Shown: positions 32,366 to 44,699, counted from the first letter of the stretch. The stretch: 64,000 bases of DNA from Massospora cicadina (GCA_022478985.1 JAKSZP010005264.1:349082-413081), one strand, 5' to 3'. The notes: generated from the letters alone by a model not told the origin. Program-made: numbers and translations.

Positions 32366-32545
32366 GGACTGATGAACCATTAAGTTGGTCATGTCCTGAT
32401 GATTAGGTCAAGTCTAAAAAAGACCTCTGAACCAATCTAGATGGTTAAGTGCGAAAGAAGGACCTCTGAACCATAGAAGACCGGTAGGTTTAAGTACCCA
32501 GGACCCAGTTTGGGGGGAAAAATAAAAAGATGGACCGCTGAACCA
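32366..32545 (+). repeat. Short dispersed motif array in the Z 3' region
   Basis: Four copies of a 14-base motif of the form GGACCTCTGAACCA (32366, 32421, 32460, 32532, with 1-3 changes each) at irregular spacing of 39-71 bases, directly after integrase. Confidence 0.55.
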
Positions 32546-32799
32546 AAACAAGGTCAAGTCTCATGGAAAAAAAGAAGAATAAAAATAAAAAAATTGATAA
32601 AAGATATTGGAAAAGAAGATTATAAACCGCATAGAGAAATACTGATATAATTTTATAATTTTTATTTTTATTAATTGTCCTTGATATGGGGATGATTCCA
32701 CCTATGTCACCTCTTGGGGGAGGGAGGATGAATCGAGCTAGGAATGAACAGCCCATTGAAAGCAATGTGTGATCAGATGCTAGCAAGGGCTAGACCTAC

Positions 32800-34411
32800 A
32801 AAAAACCACGATCTTTGAATGGACGCAGAGCCCTGCGAGAAAGTGACTAGGGGAAGGGAAATTGAATTGTCAGAAGAAGCCAATTGTGAAACCCCAGAGC
32901 AGGGAGGAAAGCAACATTATAAGAAGAGGCAGTTGGTCAATAACCCCAAGTAATCTTGATATGGTACCAGAGCAGAAGATTAGTCTTGAGCGCCTGACGA
33001 TGGGCTTCATCAAGAACACAGGACATATGGGCTGGCAGTAAACAAGGGATTCTTGACGGGAGTTGCCAAATAATGCCCCCTACTAAAGCCATCAGCAGAA
33101 GATACCGATGGGAAGCGTCAGCAAAGAGATATTTGTGCAGGGAGTGAATGGCATCCTGCAAGTAATGACTATGGGCTTCTCAGAAGCTGAAGTTGAAGGA
33201 GCAGTGATACCTGGGTGAGGCATAAGCTTCGGGGACCAACTTCAAAGAACTTGGATAGCAAATCAAAGAGCATAAGCAGCAGTATCCTGATCCAGGATGT
33301 TAGAAAGATCAGAGGGATTCAGTGCTAGGGACAAAGCCTCAGTGACTTGGGCCTGAAGTTCAGTGTAGGGGAGCTCGAAATGAATACTGTTACAGATGGT
33401 GAGCTTGGTAGCCAGGACAGCAGGTTTGTAATATTATCCGAGTTGGAAGAGGAACTCAGGAAGCAGGTTCAACCTGGCAAGAGACGAGCGATCAAGAGCA
33501 AACATAATATCTCTAGAGCATCTGTAACAATTGTCAGTGCATCAGCGAAAGCAGATAAATCCAGGAAAGTTTCAAAATCCAACTTGGGAATTGATGCCAG
33601 AGGATGAATTGACTGAGAGTTATTCAAAATGATTGCAAGCCTGGTTTTGGAGGGATTAGTTACCATTTCCAGTAATTTAATATAAGGACTAGCCGCTGGT
33701 GCCAGACTAGGCGTATGAGTCCTAGAAGAACCATACAAGAGGTTCTACCATGCATCCTGACTCATCTGCTGGAAGAGCTGGAGGTCTTTATCAGACAAAC
33801 TATTCAGAAGCTGCTGGTATCATGACTCGGAATTTGACATATGAGCTGGATGAGAGGGGGGATGTTGGACTTTTATGGAAGACAACATTATGCACTCTAC
33901 AATCCATTAAGCTTCAATTTTGGAGAAATCAATCTCAAAATTAATGGGATAAGTTCTTCAAGAAAAGAATTAGGAATGACTTGAGCCAAGAGATTATGAG
34001 AGAAATAACAAGGGCGAATAGGAATAGTAGCCTTAATTGAGCCATGAAACAAACATCGATGGTAAGAGTCTCCTAACTAGGACGAGGAGAAAATCAGGAA
34101 ATCAAGGATGCCAAACCAAGAACCCTGAATATGACAGAGGGTCATATTCCTTGATGGGGGGAAAAATTGGATCCTGGGACTAATATTGTCATGAGTAAAT
34201 TGATCAGCCCAGCATGACAGTAGATCATAAGGACCACGCTCTGAGTAGGTGGTAGCGAGTAGGAAGAGGGAGAGCACCACATGTTGAAGGTCATCCTGAG
34301 CAGCGTTGAGTACTGATGAATGTACACCGCTTGAGCCAATGAAGTATTCAACTTAGTGTCCAAAGCGGTGTTCTCATGCCCTGGTCCTTTTCTAGCTGGA
34401 AATCTAGGCAA
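32800..34411 (-). pseudogene. Antisense frame in the Z 3' region
   Basis: Between integrase and the polypurine tract, the strand opposite to Z reads like a decayed protein-coding gene of up to 500 codons, starting near 34411. Long stretches are open: 34411-34142 and, shifted, 34280-34077. Many of the in-frame stops further on (33960-33780) are TAG or TAA where the context suggests Gln. Near 34300-34170 the pattern L-L...E-R-G-P-Y-D-L-L...F-T-H-D parallels L-L...A-R-R-P-I-F-I-N-L-L...H-T-K-D in W at 37990-38125. No domain recognised. The sense strand is not coding here. Confidence 0.5.
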
Positions 34412-34421
34412 GAGGGGGATT
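34410..34421 (+). other. Z polypurine tract
   Basis: AAGAGGGGGATT directly upstream of the 3' LTR. Confidence 0.85.
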
Positions 34422-35573
34422 TATTGGGATTTTTGCCTATATTACCAGCCTGCTAGATTACTGGGAATCAATAGGGGATAATTCCCTAATGCAAAGTGAA
34501 TTGGAAATCAGTTGGTCCAAGTTTCAGAGTAACTACGTTCAAGGGATTTTGGGATATTCGCCTGGTCATATCCATATGGGATCAATCTGGACAAGTACTT
34601 AGTATCTCATTGGGCGGAGTTGCTGACAAAATAGGGGCATCTGATAGTAATTAGCTATCAGGTGTACCAATTGGAATTTGTTGGGTCTCATCACTGACTG
34701 ATTGGAAATGAATAGTAAGTTGTAAGGCGAGTGATGCCACCTCCAACTAGTAAATCAACCAGTTGGTGCGTGACCTGCCTTAATGAGTAATAAGTCACAT
34801 TAACTAAGCAGGTCAATAGCCAAATATGGTTGGTTCGCTTGGATTGAGAGGAAAACGTTAGGGACACATTTTCCAACTCCTTCCATTTAGGTCTCAAGGA
34901 TGTCCAACAACGGAATCCCAGCCAGGATGGGGAACACCATTACTGCTGAGACGAGGATGGGTGATTTAATGGCAATGGCTACCATTTCATCAAAGAGGTG
35001 TTAACCAAGGGTTAGACGACTGAATCCCCATTATAAATTCCCTAGGATTCACTTATAATAAAAAACAGATGATTAGATTATAATACAGATATATAGTTCT
35101 CATTTGTTCATCCAGTATATAATTTAAGTAGTAAACTATCATCAGCTTTCTATTGTGCTATTCTTCTCATGGATATTATTACTGTGTGCAATAATTGGGA
35201 GACTCTTAGTGAAAAGAGTAAAGATCTAAGCAGGGATCTAGAGAAGAAGGAGACACAATTGGGGATTGCTACCTACTGTTCGTTGGACCAAAGAGACTGT
35301 ACCAAAGAATCTCAGCGAAGATCAGGTTGGAAAGTATGAGGGAATAGATCCCTTGATTACAACATCTTGAGTATTTGATTGGGAATACTGGCCAAGTGTT
35401 AGGCCAAGTTATAAGAATCATACTCAACTATGGATAATAGTTGTCATACTATTATCAACTGATAATCTAATATACTATACAATGCAAACGAAGTGAAAAA
35501 TAAAACTGAACCTGTGCATTAAAAAGATTACTAGGGTTGTTGCCAATAATAAACCATTAAGTAAATTTTTACA
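34422..35573 (+). repeat. Z 3' LTR
   Basis: Direct repeat of 26009-27156. The first dinucleotide is TA for TG. Ends TTTTTACA before the target duplication ACATC. Confidence 0.95.
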
Positions 35574-35843
35574 ACATCCAAGATGGTTTGGTGATTGGTC
35601 ATGAGGGTATGCAGCGTGGGTGTGACATAGCCACCCAGGAAGGGGGATGGACTCGCTGGGGTATACCAAAATGGACCATGGTGCTAAGGCGAAGTTGTTG
35701 GTCTGCTGAGTTGGTGGGTTAGACGTGAACTAATAGTGGGCTGGTATGCCTATGAAGGCGAAACAGTAAGGGGCAGCCAGTCTTCATACTGGTTGGCCTG
35801 GCACACTAGTGGAGCCCACTGTTTGGAAAGCGATTTTCTGACA
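35574..35843 (+). repeat. Y LTR B, part 2
   Basis: Resumes LTR B after the Z duplication (35574-35578) and ends CTGACA at 35843, like LTR A. Confidence 0.85.
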
Positions 35844-36220
35844 AATGCAAACTACTATTAATAAGTAAATGGTCACAAATACCTAATCATGTTGCTAGCT
35901 TAATAATAATAATTCACTGGTGTGGAAAAAGGCTTTGGCACAAGTTTTTTCTGTTTCTAACCAAGATAGGATTATTATCTACTTGGTGGAGAATACCAAC
36001 TAGGGGGAAGGATGAGAAGATAATATATTAATTTTGGTGCAATCAGATAGGTTTACAATTTATCAGCAACAGATGCCAATTCCATTGAACGCCAATGGAA
36101 AAGTTAAATGTCAGCTTACTAATTTATAGAACCTTGTTCATTTTTTAAAGAAATCTCTGGTAAAATATTAAATAGTTATATAATTTTTATTGTGCTCTTG
36201 AGATTAAATTATAAATGAAA
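35844..36220 (+). repeat. X 3' LTR, part 2
   Basis: Continues the X LTR from AATGC (= X 5' LTR near 7395) through GTGCTCTTGAGATTAAA (near 36191-36206), where W interrupts it. Confidence 0.82.
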
Positions 36221-37364
36221 CGCTAAGACTTAGCTGATGAATTAAGCTAAACGACTATGGAAAGGAAATTAAGGATACAAACTCACTTCATAAAGTAAAC
36301 TCTGCTTGTATGTGGGAAGTAGGAACCTCAATAATCCTAAATATGAAATTACTTAAATCCAGTACGCTCACCATTCTTAAGTCTACTGGCAAAAAAAGTA
36401 TGAGACCTTCTGTCTTCATAACCAAAATAAGAGAATTACTTTAGAATTGAGGCTACTTCTTCAGTAGGTATATAAGCTAGGTACTTCTATTTGGGAATTA
36501 AGTACACACTACTTATCTTATTTAGGCAATGGATATTAAGCAGGAACAAAAGATGGAGATAGATTGCAGATAATAATCAATAAACAATAAAACAGTATTT
36601 ATTAAAGACCAACGGTTAAATGATAGTTCTGTTAATCAGCCAAGCGCCAATATTATATACCTCTTGAATCTCCTGCCAAACCCATCTATTAAATGGTATT
36701 ATTCACATTAAGCCAATCCTCTTCTGGTCATGGCAATAACTATGAATAAATCTCAAGACAATTCAACCCATGAATTGACTTGATGGAATTCATATCAGAC
36801 CATTTTGAAGCCAACTTGACTCCAAAATTGGGAGGATTTTGGTTTAATAATGTTATTTAGTCAATGCTGAATTGTCCCAAAACCAGGACAACTAGAGTTA
36901 CGTCATATTTTGAGGAATGACAAAAATTATGGAAAAATATAAGTGAATATATAGCATGATTTACCACAAATCAGAAAGTCGGAAGGCCTCTTATAACACA
37001 AGGTATGCCCTATTTGGGCCATCCTTGTTTAAGGCACTATTAGGTTGACTTCATATAATTTACCCAAAGTTTCGCCTTAGTGCATTAATAAGGCACTGAT
37101 TTTATAGGTGCAAATAAGTTAATGCATTGAGAACACTTTGCACTCATGTGGCATTTAATCAGGCATATAAGGTTATCTCATACCTAATACTAGCATTGAT
37201 AATCAGTAAGAAGGGGATCTAATAAAGGCAGTTTAAGGTAAGCTTATAAGTCAGATTATGCTGATATAATGGGAAGGATCAAGGGATCCATAAATGGGGT
37301 AATCTATTAGCATTGACGCTTTTCTCAAAGGGTTTACTATTTGGTCAGACAACAAAATATAACA
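36221..37364 (-). repeat. W 3' LTR
   Basis: Direct repeat of 44716-45861. Shared blocks include GACCAACGGTTAAATGAT, CAATCCTCTTCTGGTCATG-type sequence and GGGTTTACTAT at the right end. Confidence 0.88.
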
Positions 37365-37369
37365 TTTTT

Positions 37370-38440
37370 CTCAACTTGAATGGAATAAAAACCCTGTGGT
37401 TCTCAATTTTATCCTCGATGTCTGCCAATAGTTCATCATCCTCTTAATGCCTTTATTTAAAAAAGTATAATTCTGAGGAGAGTCACCAGTTTCTACCTTT
37501 GACTCATAAATAGAGGCTACAACTAGTAGTAGGTTCCATGCAGGAATCTGAACTAAGCTAGCTAATCTCTGCACTGACAGTGTTTACCTCTCTTAGCATA
37601 ATACCATTATCAAAAAGGAGGTTACTAAAGATGAAGAAATCAATGTTAGATCTATGGGGTACAATCTCTATGAGTTCCTCTTTGCATACTCAGGTGGAAA
37701 TCTGGGTTAATATTTTTTATCCTAAAGATCAAAATTTTCCCTACATGATCTCTATAGAAACAGGGTTAACTTAGCAGAATTTCTGTGTTGTGCTTATCCA
37801 CTTCCTGATGCCATGGTGATATTATGCAGTTCTTCAGGTCTCTGATAGCCCTCAACATGCCAACCAGTGTTTGAAATCAAGGCTGAATTTGGTCATTGCT
37901 TCAGTCCAATTCATGAAGCAATTAGAACTAATCCTATATTAATGCTCAAGGCCTTCAGCAATTGACCAATTTTACTGGAGAGATATTTTACACCTGGATG
38001 CTGTTATTAGAGAAATCGCCCCAATTTGCATGTTACTTTGTAACTAAACACAAACAACAAGCACGACGCCCAATTTTCATTAATCTGTTACAATTGCATA
38101 CCAAGGACTTCTTACGGATAAATTTTTAGAGCATCTTCTATGATGGCCATTTTGGGCCACCTTATGCGTAACCCCTCAAATCAGATTCCTTTTGGAAGGC
38201 TTTTACATATTCATCCCCTCGTAGGATGATGGCGAGGTGAAATACCGCGTTCATCTGGCTTTCCAGTATATATGATTATTGAAAATACTTTTTACTGACA
38301 GTCTTTTTTTGGAGTCTTTTTCGCATAAATCTGGCCTTGACCAGATTGAGTGGAGTGGCTTTGTTCCTCCTCTTCCTCTATTGCACTAGGAAACAGCTGC
38401 TACTTGTACTTTTCATGCTTGAATGTATGTGGTTATGACT
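37370..38440 (+). pseudogene. Antisense frame in the W 3' region
   Basis: The strand opposite to W carries decayed coding sequence. 37580-37774 is open. Then come A-E-F-L-C-C-A-Y-P-L-P-D-A (near 37770-37810), F-E-I-K-A-E-F-G-H-C-F and, near 37995-38125, L-L-E-K-S...A-R-R-P-I-F-I-N-L-L-Q-L-H-T-K-D-F-L, which parallels the antisense frame of Z. Position (between integrase and 3' LTR) and orientation (against the element) are the same in both. Function unknown. Confidence 0.5.
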
Positions 38441-38819
38441 AGTACTATAACTTCATGGAAAGTCAACTGGACTTTTTGGCACAATTAACTGAGGAGCAAG
38501 AGCATGATTCACCTCGTTCCTTAAGAGCAAGCATAAAATTACTCAAATTTTTTATCTTTTTGTTTTGAGTTTAAAATATAATTTTATATAGATAATTTTT
38601 CATATTATTTTTCTCTTTTTATATTGGAGTTTTTTTTTATTTCTCTTAGTAGATTTTTATCTTTTAATTGGACAGTTTTATATTTTCTTGGGAATTTGGA
38701 ATGGACTAAATTATATGTGTCCTAAATTCACTCCTTTTGTGTAAATGAAGTTCAAAGCTTTTATATTAAATAAAATGGGCCAAACCAAATTTGATTAAAA
38801 TGTGGTTTTTGCCCAAACC
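38441..38819. other. AT-rich stretch in W without features
   Basis: Very T-rich (runs of T near 38550-38680). I see no frame, repeat or RNA gene here. Confidence 0.4.
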
Positions 38820-39850
38820 GTGAGTATTTCAAAATAATACCTCATCACCCACAGTAAAATTGAGAAGATCATACCAATTTTTCTGGTCTTTTTCAACTTG
38901 TGCTTTTTAGAGAATGAAACTACCATTAAAGGACTGTGGTTGCAGTTTTATTAAAGTTCTAAAAAGAAGCTCAACATACTTTGGATGGATCAAATCTTGG
39001 CAGTCTTGAAGCACATAGTATACAAACGGTGGCAAGGCTGGATGCTTTCCATAGAGCAGTTGGAATGGAGACATTTTCGTGGCCAAATGATTTGGGATAT
39101 TGTAGGCAAATATGGCCAAGCTAAGAAATGTACTCCATTATGAGGGCTTTGATAATTAAACTTCCTATGAATTTTTGCAAGCGTTCTGTTAATCACTTTC
39201 AACCGCGCTTTCAGTTTCTGTGTGATATGAAGTAAAAAGCATACCTTATACTCCCATTAGCTCATTAAGTTTCTAGAGAGTTACGCAGCAAAGCTTGTGC
39301 CATTATACATTAATATAAATTGCAGAAATCTGTGCTGATAATGATCTACTACAAGACAAATATGGCGGTGGTTGAAGCTCCTATGTTTCAAATAGCTTTG
39401 GCTTTGACCCATTTAGTTGAAAGATCGATTGTCACTATGATGAATCTAGCCTTTGCATTAATAGTTTGGAGGGGTCAAACATGTCTACAGAAATGGTGTG
39501 TTAAGCAAATTTTGGTCAAACAAGATAGTACAAACTAGCTCTTAAGAACGGCTTTTCATCTTGACACACTTTACAACTTCTAAAGGTTTTGTCAAATTCA
39601 GATGTATTGATTCCCAAAGATAATTCGTTTGAGTAATACCTTGGTCTTCTTAAAACCTCATACCCAGTGGCCTTATATACAGCCAAAATTGGATCTGCTC
39701 ATGCCTAAGGACGGGGCAGTATATTTATTTTCACCAATAATAAACAGGACACCCTTTTGCACGTGGGTGACCTTTATAAGTTTGGAGTGATTTTTTGTAC
39801 TAGTTTTGCTCATTGCCATATGCTCCACCAATCATTTTCTAATAAAAGGC
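38820..39850 (-). pseudogene. W integrase, broken
   Basis: Zinc-binding part with C-K-V-C-Q (near 39560). Core segment T-K-W-V-K-A-K-A-I near 39430, with neither Asp readable in frame. N-R-T-L-A-K-I-H lies at the position of E-R-V-N-G-T-L. The C-terminal half of the core, M-S-P-F-Q-L-L-Y-G-K-H-P-A-L-P-P, is at 39045-39020. Heavily damaged by stops. Confidence 0.8.
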
Positions 39851-39879
39851 GTCTGCAGACTGACATAGAGTTTGCACAA

Positions 39880-40340
39880 TGGGCAGATGTTTCAAGCAAT
39901 CAGCATTCTGATGATTAGCACCAGCCTGATGCTTAATAGTGTAGTCAAAATCACGCAGCTTAATCATTCAGCGAGCCAGATGTCCTTCTGGCTATTTCAA
40001 ATTGTTGAGCCAGCTGAGAAAAGCGTGATCAGTAATCATGGTAAAATGCATCCTATGTAGATAGACTCAGAACTGCTTCTAGGCGTATATAGCTGAAAAC
40101 ATCCCATTTCTGACATGGTATAATTTCTCTCAAGACATCTAAGGTTTGACTGGCTAGGCTACTGGGTGCTCTTTACCATCTTCCCCATCTTGGGACAGAA
40201 TGGCTCTTACTACATTAATGAAGCATCTGTCTAAATAAATTCTTTGCCAATATCAGAAAATCATGATACTGGTGCAATTAATAAGGCTGAATGAAGCTGG
40301 TCAATGCCTCCTGGCAGTATAAATTCCACCAAAAACGGGC
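39880..40340 (-). pseudogene. W RNase H remnant
   Basis: Patches on the - strand correspond to the end of RNase H (near 39990-40060, the region that reads W-L-N-N-L in other copies) and its first half near 40180-40250. Identified mainly by position between integrase and reverse transcriptase. Confidence 0.55.
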
Positions 40341-40379
40341 TTTATCTTAAAGTAAGTAAAATGAAGGTTACTTGATATC

Positions 40380-41260
40380 AGCGAAATTGGTGATATATTG
40401 GCCATAAATCTTATCATATCTTAGTAAACTTTTTTATCCCGTTTATCTCACTCTCTTCATTTATAAGAAAGCATCAAATATGGCCAGCTGTAGCTGAAGA
40501 CTTTCCTCTCAATAATAAACCTAAGGTACCCCAGCTGGTCCTTTAGAACTGACACTTATGGGGCTTCATCTTCAAGTTTGCAGTGGCTTACCTCTTGTAT
40601 TCCTCTTCCAGATGCTCCATATTGTCATCAAGAATGCAACTGAGTTGCTATATTATCTAAGCACACTATTATGCATGACAATTTAAAATCACCTAGGGTG
40701 GTGTCCATGGCTCTTTATAATGTTGCCAGAGAATTGCAGAGTCCTTATGGCATCCTCATTGGTTGATTAACTCTTCATGTGTATAATGCGCACTTTTCTT
40801 TCTTAGCTATGGGCATCTTGATATGCCAATAGCCACCAATCAAATCCATTGCTAAGAATAGCTTTACGCCCCCAAGCCTATCTATGGTGTCATCATTGTG
40901 CGTGAGAGGATAAGAGACTTTCTTTTTTATTGTTTTTGAGCTTCTGATAGTCAATAATGAACCTGTTCTTCCCATCATTATTTTTAAAATCAGTATTGAG
41001 CAGCCCATAAGCTCTTAGAGAGTATCATTATACCATATTAAAAAAGCATCCTATTTTTTCTGACATGATCACTTTAACAGCTTTTTACTATATCAGCCTT
41101 AGTCAGGCAGGTACATGATTCCAATTATCTATTGTGTAGGTTAACCCCTTAAACATCCCAAGTTGAAAATGTCCTTGGGAAGAAATCAAAATTTTTTTAG
41201 ATAGAAACTCTAACTCAGGCCTTCTCTTGTTTTCTTTTTTTTAAATCAGCCACAGATACA
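40380..41260 (-). pseudogene. W reverse transcriptase, broken
   Basis: The 77-residue frame 41008-40775 has L-F-L-A-M-D-L-I-G-G-Y-W-H-I and E-K-C-A-L-Y-T, motifs of the palm. The catalytic box near 40645-40660 reads C-L-D-N for Y-L-D-D, with the second Asp changed to Asn. The N-terminal linker lies to the right up to about 41260. Confidence 0.82.
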
Positions 41261-41656
41261 TTATGAACAAAAAGTAAATCATCTTTGGAATTCCCTAGCT
41301 CATCCAGGGTAAAAACTTATACAAATAAATAAATATCTGAAAGAGGAATCAAGTTGAGATAGGCAATTACCTGATGCTTTTTAATAAACAATGGGCTAAT
41401 TCTGTATATTTGTGCAAAAATTTATTAATTTCTTGATGTCCCCAAAAAATTACTAGGCGCTACATTGGGTTCAAGCTTAGTTTGGGACCAAGGCTGGCAA
41501 ATTTCGCCATAAAGTCCTTATGGGATCTGATTTGTTAATTTAGTCAGTACTAATGCCTAAATTACTGAGTCCAAAGTTAGCTCCTCGTTTTCACAAAGTG
41601 GTGTTTCCTTAGAATCATATATTTTGTGTTAAAAAGACTTGACATGGCATATTGAC

Positions 41657-42090
41657 TTAGAATATTTGATAATCTATTATATCATCTTGATAGGACAACT
41701 TAATGAGCAGAATAGCCGTTATCTGTCCAATTTTTGCGCTTATTGTATAATATGAAGGAATGGTCTGGTTTATGATGGTTAAGGTGCAACCCTTATGACT
41801 AATAACTACTCCATATAGTCTCATAAAACCAGTATCAATAAGAATTTCATAGTTCTTATTGGTCATAACTATGGCTGGGGCCAATACCAATATGGATCCA
41901 AACCTTATAGGCAAGGCACTATATGCCTCAAGAGTTTTGGTGGTATGCAATTCTGCAGTACCATACTCATGGTCATGTCAAACTTCCATAGCTATTCTAA
42001 ACTCTTTACCAACTTAGTGCTGACGATATTTATAGGAGCGCCACTGCCAATAATAGTTTAAACATGGTCTTATCAACAGCGATATTGGTT
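41657..42090 (-). pseudogene. W protease remnant
   Basis: G-A-P-I-N-I-V-S-T-K-L-V-K-S-L (42030-41985) aligns with the Z protease. The Asp-Thr-Gly site reads Gly-Ser-Gly. The 97-residue frame 41950-41657 continues with A-Y-S-A-L-P-I-R-F-G, the usual downstream motif. Confidence 0.78.
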
Positions 42091-42099
42091 TAAGTAAAC

Positions 42100-44640
42100 T
42101 CAGAGTATGGTTCATAAGTGTTTATTAGGTGTGTGGAAAAGGAGAAGCCTGTTTCAGGTGTGCTAAAGACAGGAGCAGATATCAAGATAATTTTAGTTAG
42201 AGTCTTCATGGTGATTGAAACCTATACATTCATTAGGGATGTCAGGTCATGGGAGCAAGATGTGTCAGGATTAAGGCTGTGGTCTGCCAACTTTTTTGGC
42301 ATATGGTTTGGCTGCTTCACTTTGAGATTCTTCAAAAGATTCTTTTTGTTTTCACCTACCTCTTGATCTGGTTTTGACTAGATGTACATTGTCAACCTTA
42401 ATATGATGCAAAGAATCTTCATTATATTGATATGGCACAAAATGTTTGTCAGGATCAGGAGGAATGTTTTATTATGGTTAGTGGCAGTATAGCATTCCGC
42501 CTCTACTCCACATGTACTTGATCAATTATGCACCCTTTTCGCCTTTAAAAGCTACATTGACTCCAGGTTTCACATAATTTTTTGGTATAATACTTATTTG
42601 CATAGTGCCATTTTCTGCCACAACAATGACAAGTGATGACGTTGGTTTGGGGTCAATCTTATTTTTGTCTCTGATGTTTTCAATTTTTTGCTTTATTGTA
42701 TAATGATATATTGTTCTTTGGGGGATAGCGCACCCCATGCTAATTATTTGGCTACTTTAGTGCTTTGAAGCTTCTTGTGCAGCGGCGTAAATATTACATA
42801 AGTCCTTGTGTTTCCATATTACAACCAAAAGCGGTAATCACGACTCATTATAGTCATAAAAATGCTTTACAGCGCGTTCTATCGCAATTTTTGCATTAAA
42901 TTAGTACATAGTGTTTGATCTAACAAGTACTTAAGCTTTATGATAAACATATCTGCAGGGTCCTTTATGGTCTCGTTTGGTCTAATCTTAATGTTTGAAA
43001 GCTCTGTTTTTCAGGTTGAAAGATTTCAACCCCTCCAAATTCCTGTATAGCTTCTTTGGAATCAGCATTTGACCATCCATCAGTTTATTAAGGCAATACA
43101 AGGTCACAACTATGATAATATAAAGATTTAATAAGAGCTGATGCCTTTTTATGATCTGATTCTCTTCACATGGACATCTTTAAAAAGCTTTAAGAAGGAA
43201 TAGACATTGCCTTCCTTTAGTAATTTTGGAAGATTCAGAAGTTTATAATTGTCTCTGTATAAGTTTAAATACAGGAGAGGCAATTTCTCTTTTTAAATTT
43301 GACTGACTTGAAACTTTTTCAGACAGAATTTGATTTTGTGTGTAGCTTGGAGTAGGCATAGAAGTTAGTACGCGTGAAATGGTTTATGCATTTGACACGT
43401 CCATTACATGACATTCCTCCGCCTCATGAAATGCATTCAAATCAATAGAATTTTTCCTTCAATATTGTAATGATAAAACTTCTGAAAAATGACTTTTACA
43501 TGCTTAAAGGTCAAATTTACTTCCTCCCCTCCACCAAGATTATTCACACATTTGTAGCTATTGTTTCTGAATATATCCATGTACTTGTTGAATTGAGTTT
43601 TAATGGCTTCAGCAACAGCCTATTTGGTCAAAAGAACCTCCATTTCTCTGACAATTTCTGCATTCTGACATTATGGAGAAATAACAATTTTCAAATTTGT
43701 TATCTCATTTAATAAGATAGTATTTGAGGTTTGTATTTTGAAAATAGTCGACATAAGTTGGCAATGTGGCATTATTTTATGAGTTGTACAGTTGCTTTGA
43801 TTGCATTGGAGGTAATTGTGCTAATGCTTCAATATCCTTTTTTGACGAGATGTTAGCACAAACACATTCTTCCAACTTGAAATAGATCCTTTCCTGATCT
43901 TAGTAGATTTCTTGACACATGACTCTGCTAAAAAAGATTATTCATATTGGATTCTACATAGTGGTAATGAGTCTTGAGTCTAATGCAGTGGATGTTGATA
44001 TCACGTATCCACTGACTAGAAAATCTAGATTGTTTTAACTCCTGAGTTTCTACTTTCAGAACACATTTGTTAAGCTGGGATACTAGTTCGTTGATTTGGC
44101 CATAAGCTACTCCAGCGGCACCATGGTTAGCAACAATGGCTTTAAATGATTCTAAAAAGCCTATACCTAGCTTCCCTTGACAATAAAGTCTGGGCACCTT
44201 TTTTCCTCTTGGACATGGTATAGTTTAGAAGCTTGAGATTTTATGCAAACAGAAGTTCATTGAGTGTGTTTAATAGATTTTTTCACAAAGCTAACCAAAT
44301 ATTCGTTTAGGTGGTCTGGTTTTCCAGAAGTTCGGCCTAAAACAGATATAGTTGCCACTCCATATTTTCGATATATTTGTGCTTCAGGGCTTTATTTTTC
44401 ATATAATAAAAATACAAAAAAATCGGGTCAATTGCTGAGGAGCTGAGCTGGTAACCCTGAAACAAGGTTTGCAGCATCTCCTAAATATTGGCCTGGGTAA
44501 ACTCAGCTGGATTAAAAGGTATAGCTGGTTCTTTTCCAGTTAAAATCAAAACTAAATAGTAATCATTCCCATTATATGTGTTATAATGGTTAAGTGCAAA
44601 ATGTTTGAGTACTGAACATCAAAAGCTTCCATCTCATTGT
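42100..44640 (-). pseudogene. gag: W gag and linker, broken
   Basis: A zinc knuckle at 42590-42631 reads C-H-C-C-G-R-K-W-H-Y-A-N-K-Y, i.e. CX2CX4HX4 with the last Cys changed to Tyr. The N-terminal coiled-coil-like frame 44197-43928 has V-A-Y-G-Q-I-N-E-L-V-S-Q-L. Between them only short open pieces remain. Region 42100-42500 corresponds to the linker to protease. Confidence 0.7.
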
Positions 44641-44699
44641 CACTGTATTTTCAGGAATTAAAAGAGCCGATCAAGTCCATATTATGTAGTTGTGTAGCT

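Larger units (their letters stand above)
26009..35573 (+). mobile_element. Ty3/gypsy-like LTR retrotransposon Z, nested in Y
   Basis: 9.6 kb with LTRs of 1148 and 1152 bp, primer-binding site, gag, linker, protease, reverse transcriptase, RNase H, integrase, a 2-kb 3' region with an antisense frame, and a polypurine tract. Target duplication ACACC (26004-26008) / ACATC (35574-35578), one mismatch. It interrupts Y, which interrupts X, so it is among the youngest in the nest and the best preserved of the X/Z/W group. The reverse transcriptase core is open over 137 codons. Both integrase aspartates are changed to Asn. Confidence 0.95.
23849..35843 (+). mobile_element. Mini LTR element Y, nested in X 3' LTR and split by Z
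   Basis: Two LTRs of about 1.1 kb (23849-24999, and 25177-26008 joined to 35579-35843) enclose only 177 bp. Target duplication AATGA (23844-23848) / AATGC (35844-35848), with one mismatch; the X 5' LTR has AATGC at that site. Without Z the element is 2.4 kb. No gene is present, so it must have been moved by proteins of another element. It is either a terminal-repeat miniature (TRIM-like) family or an internal deletion of a larger one. Its primer-binding site is intact. Confidence 0.85.

Noticed and set aside
36216..36220. TGAAA as W LTR start (36216) in place of 36221
   Set aside because: With 36221 and 44716 as starts the LTR lengths agree and the primer-binding remnant lies at the right distance from 44716.
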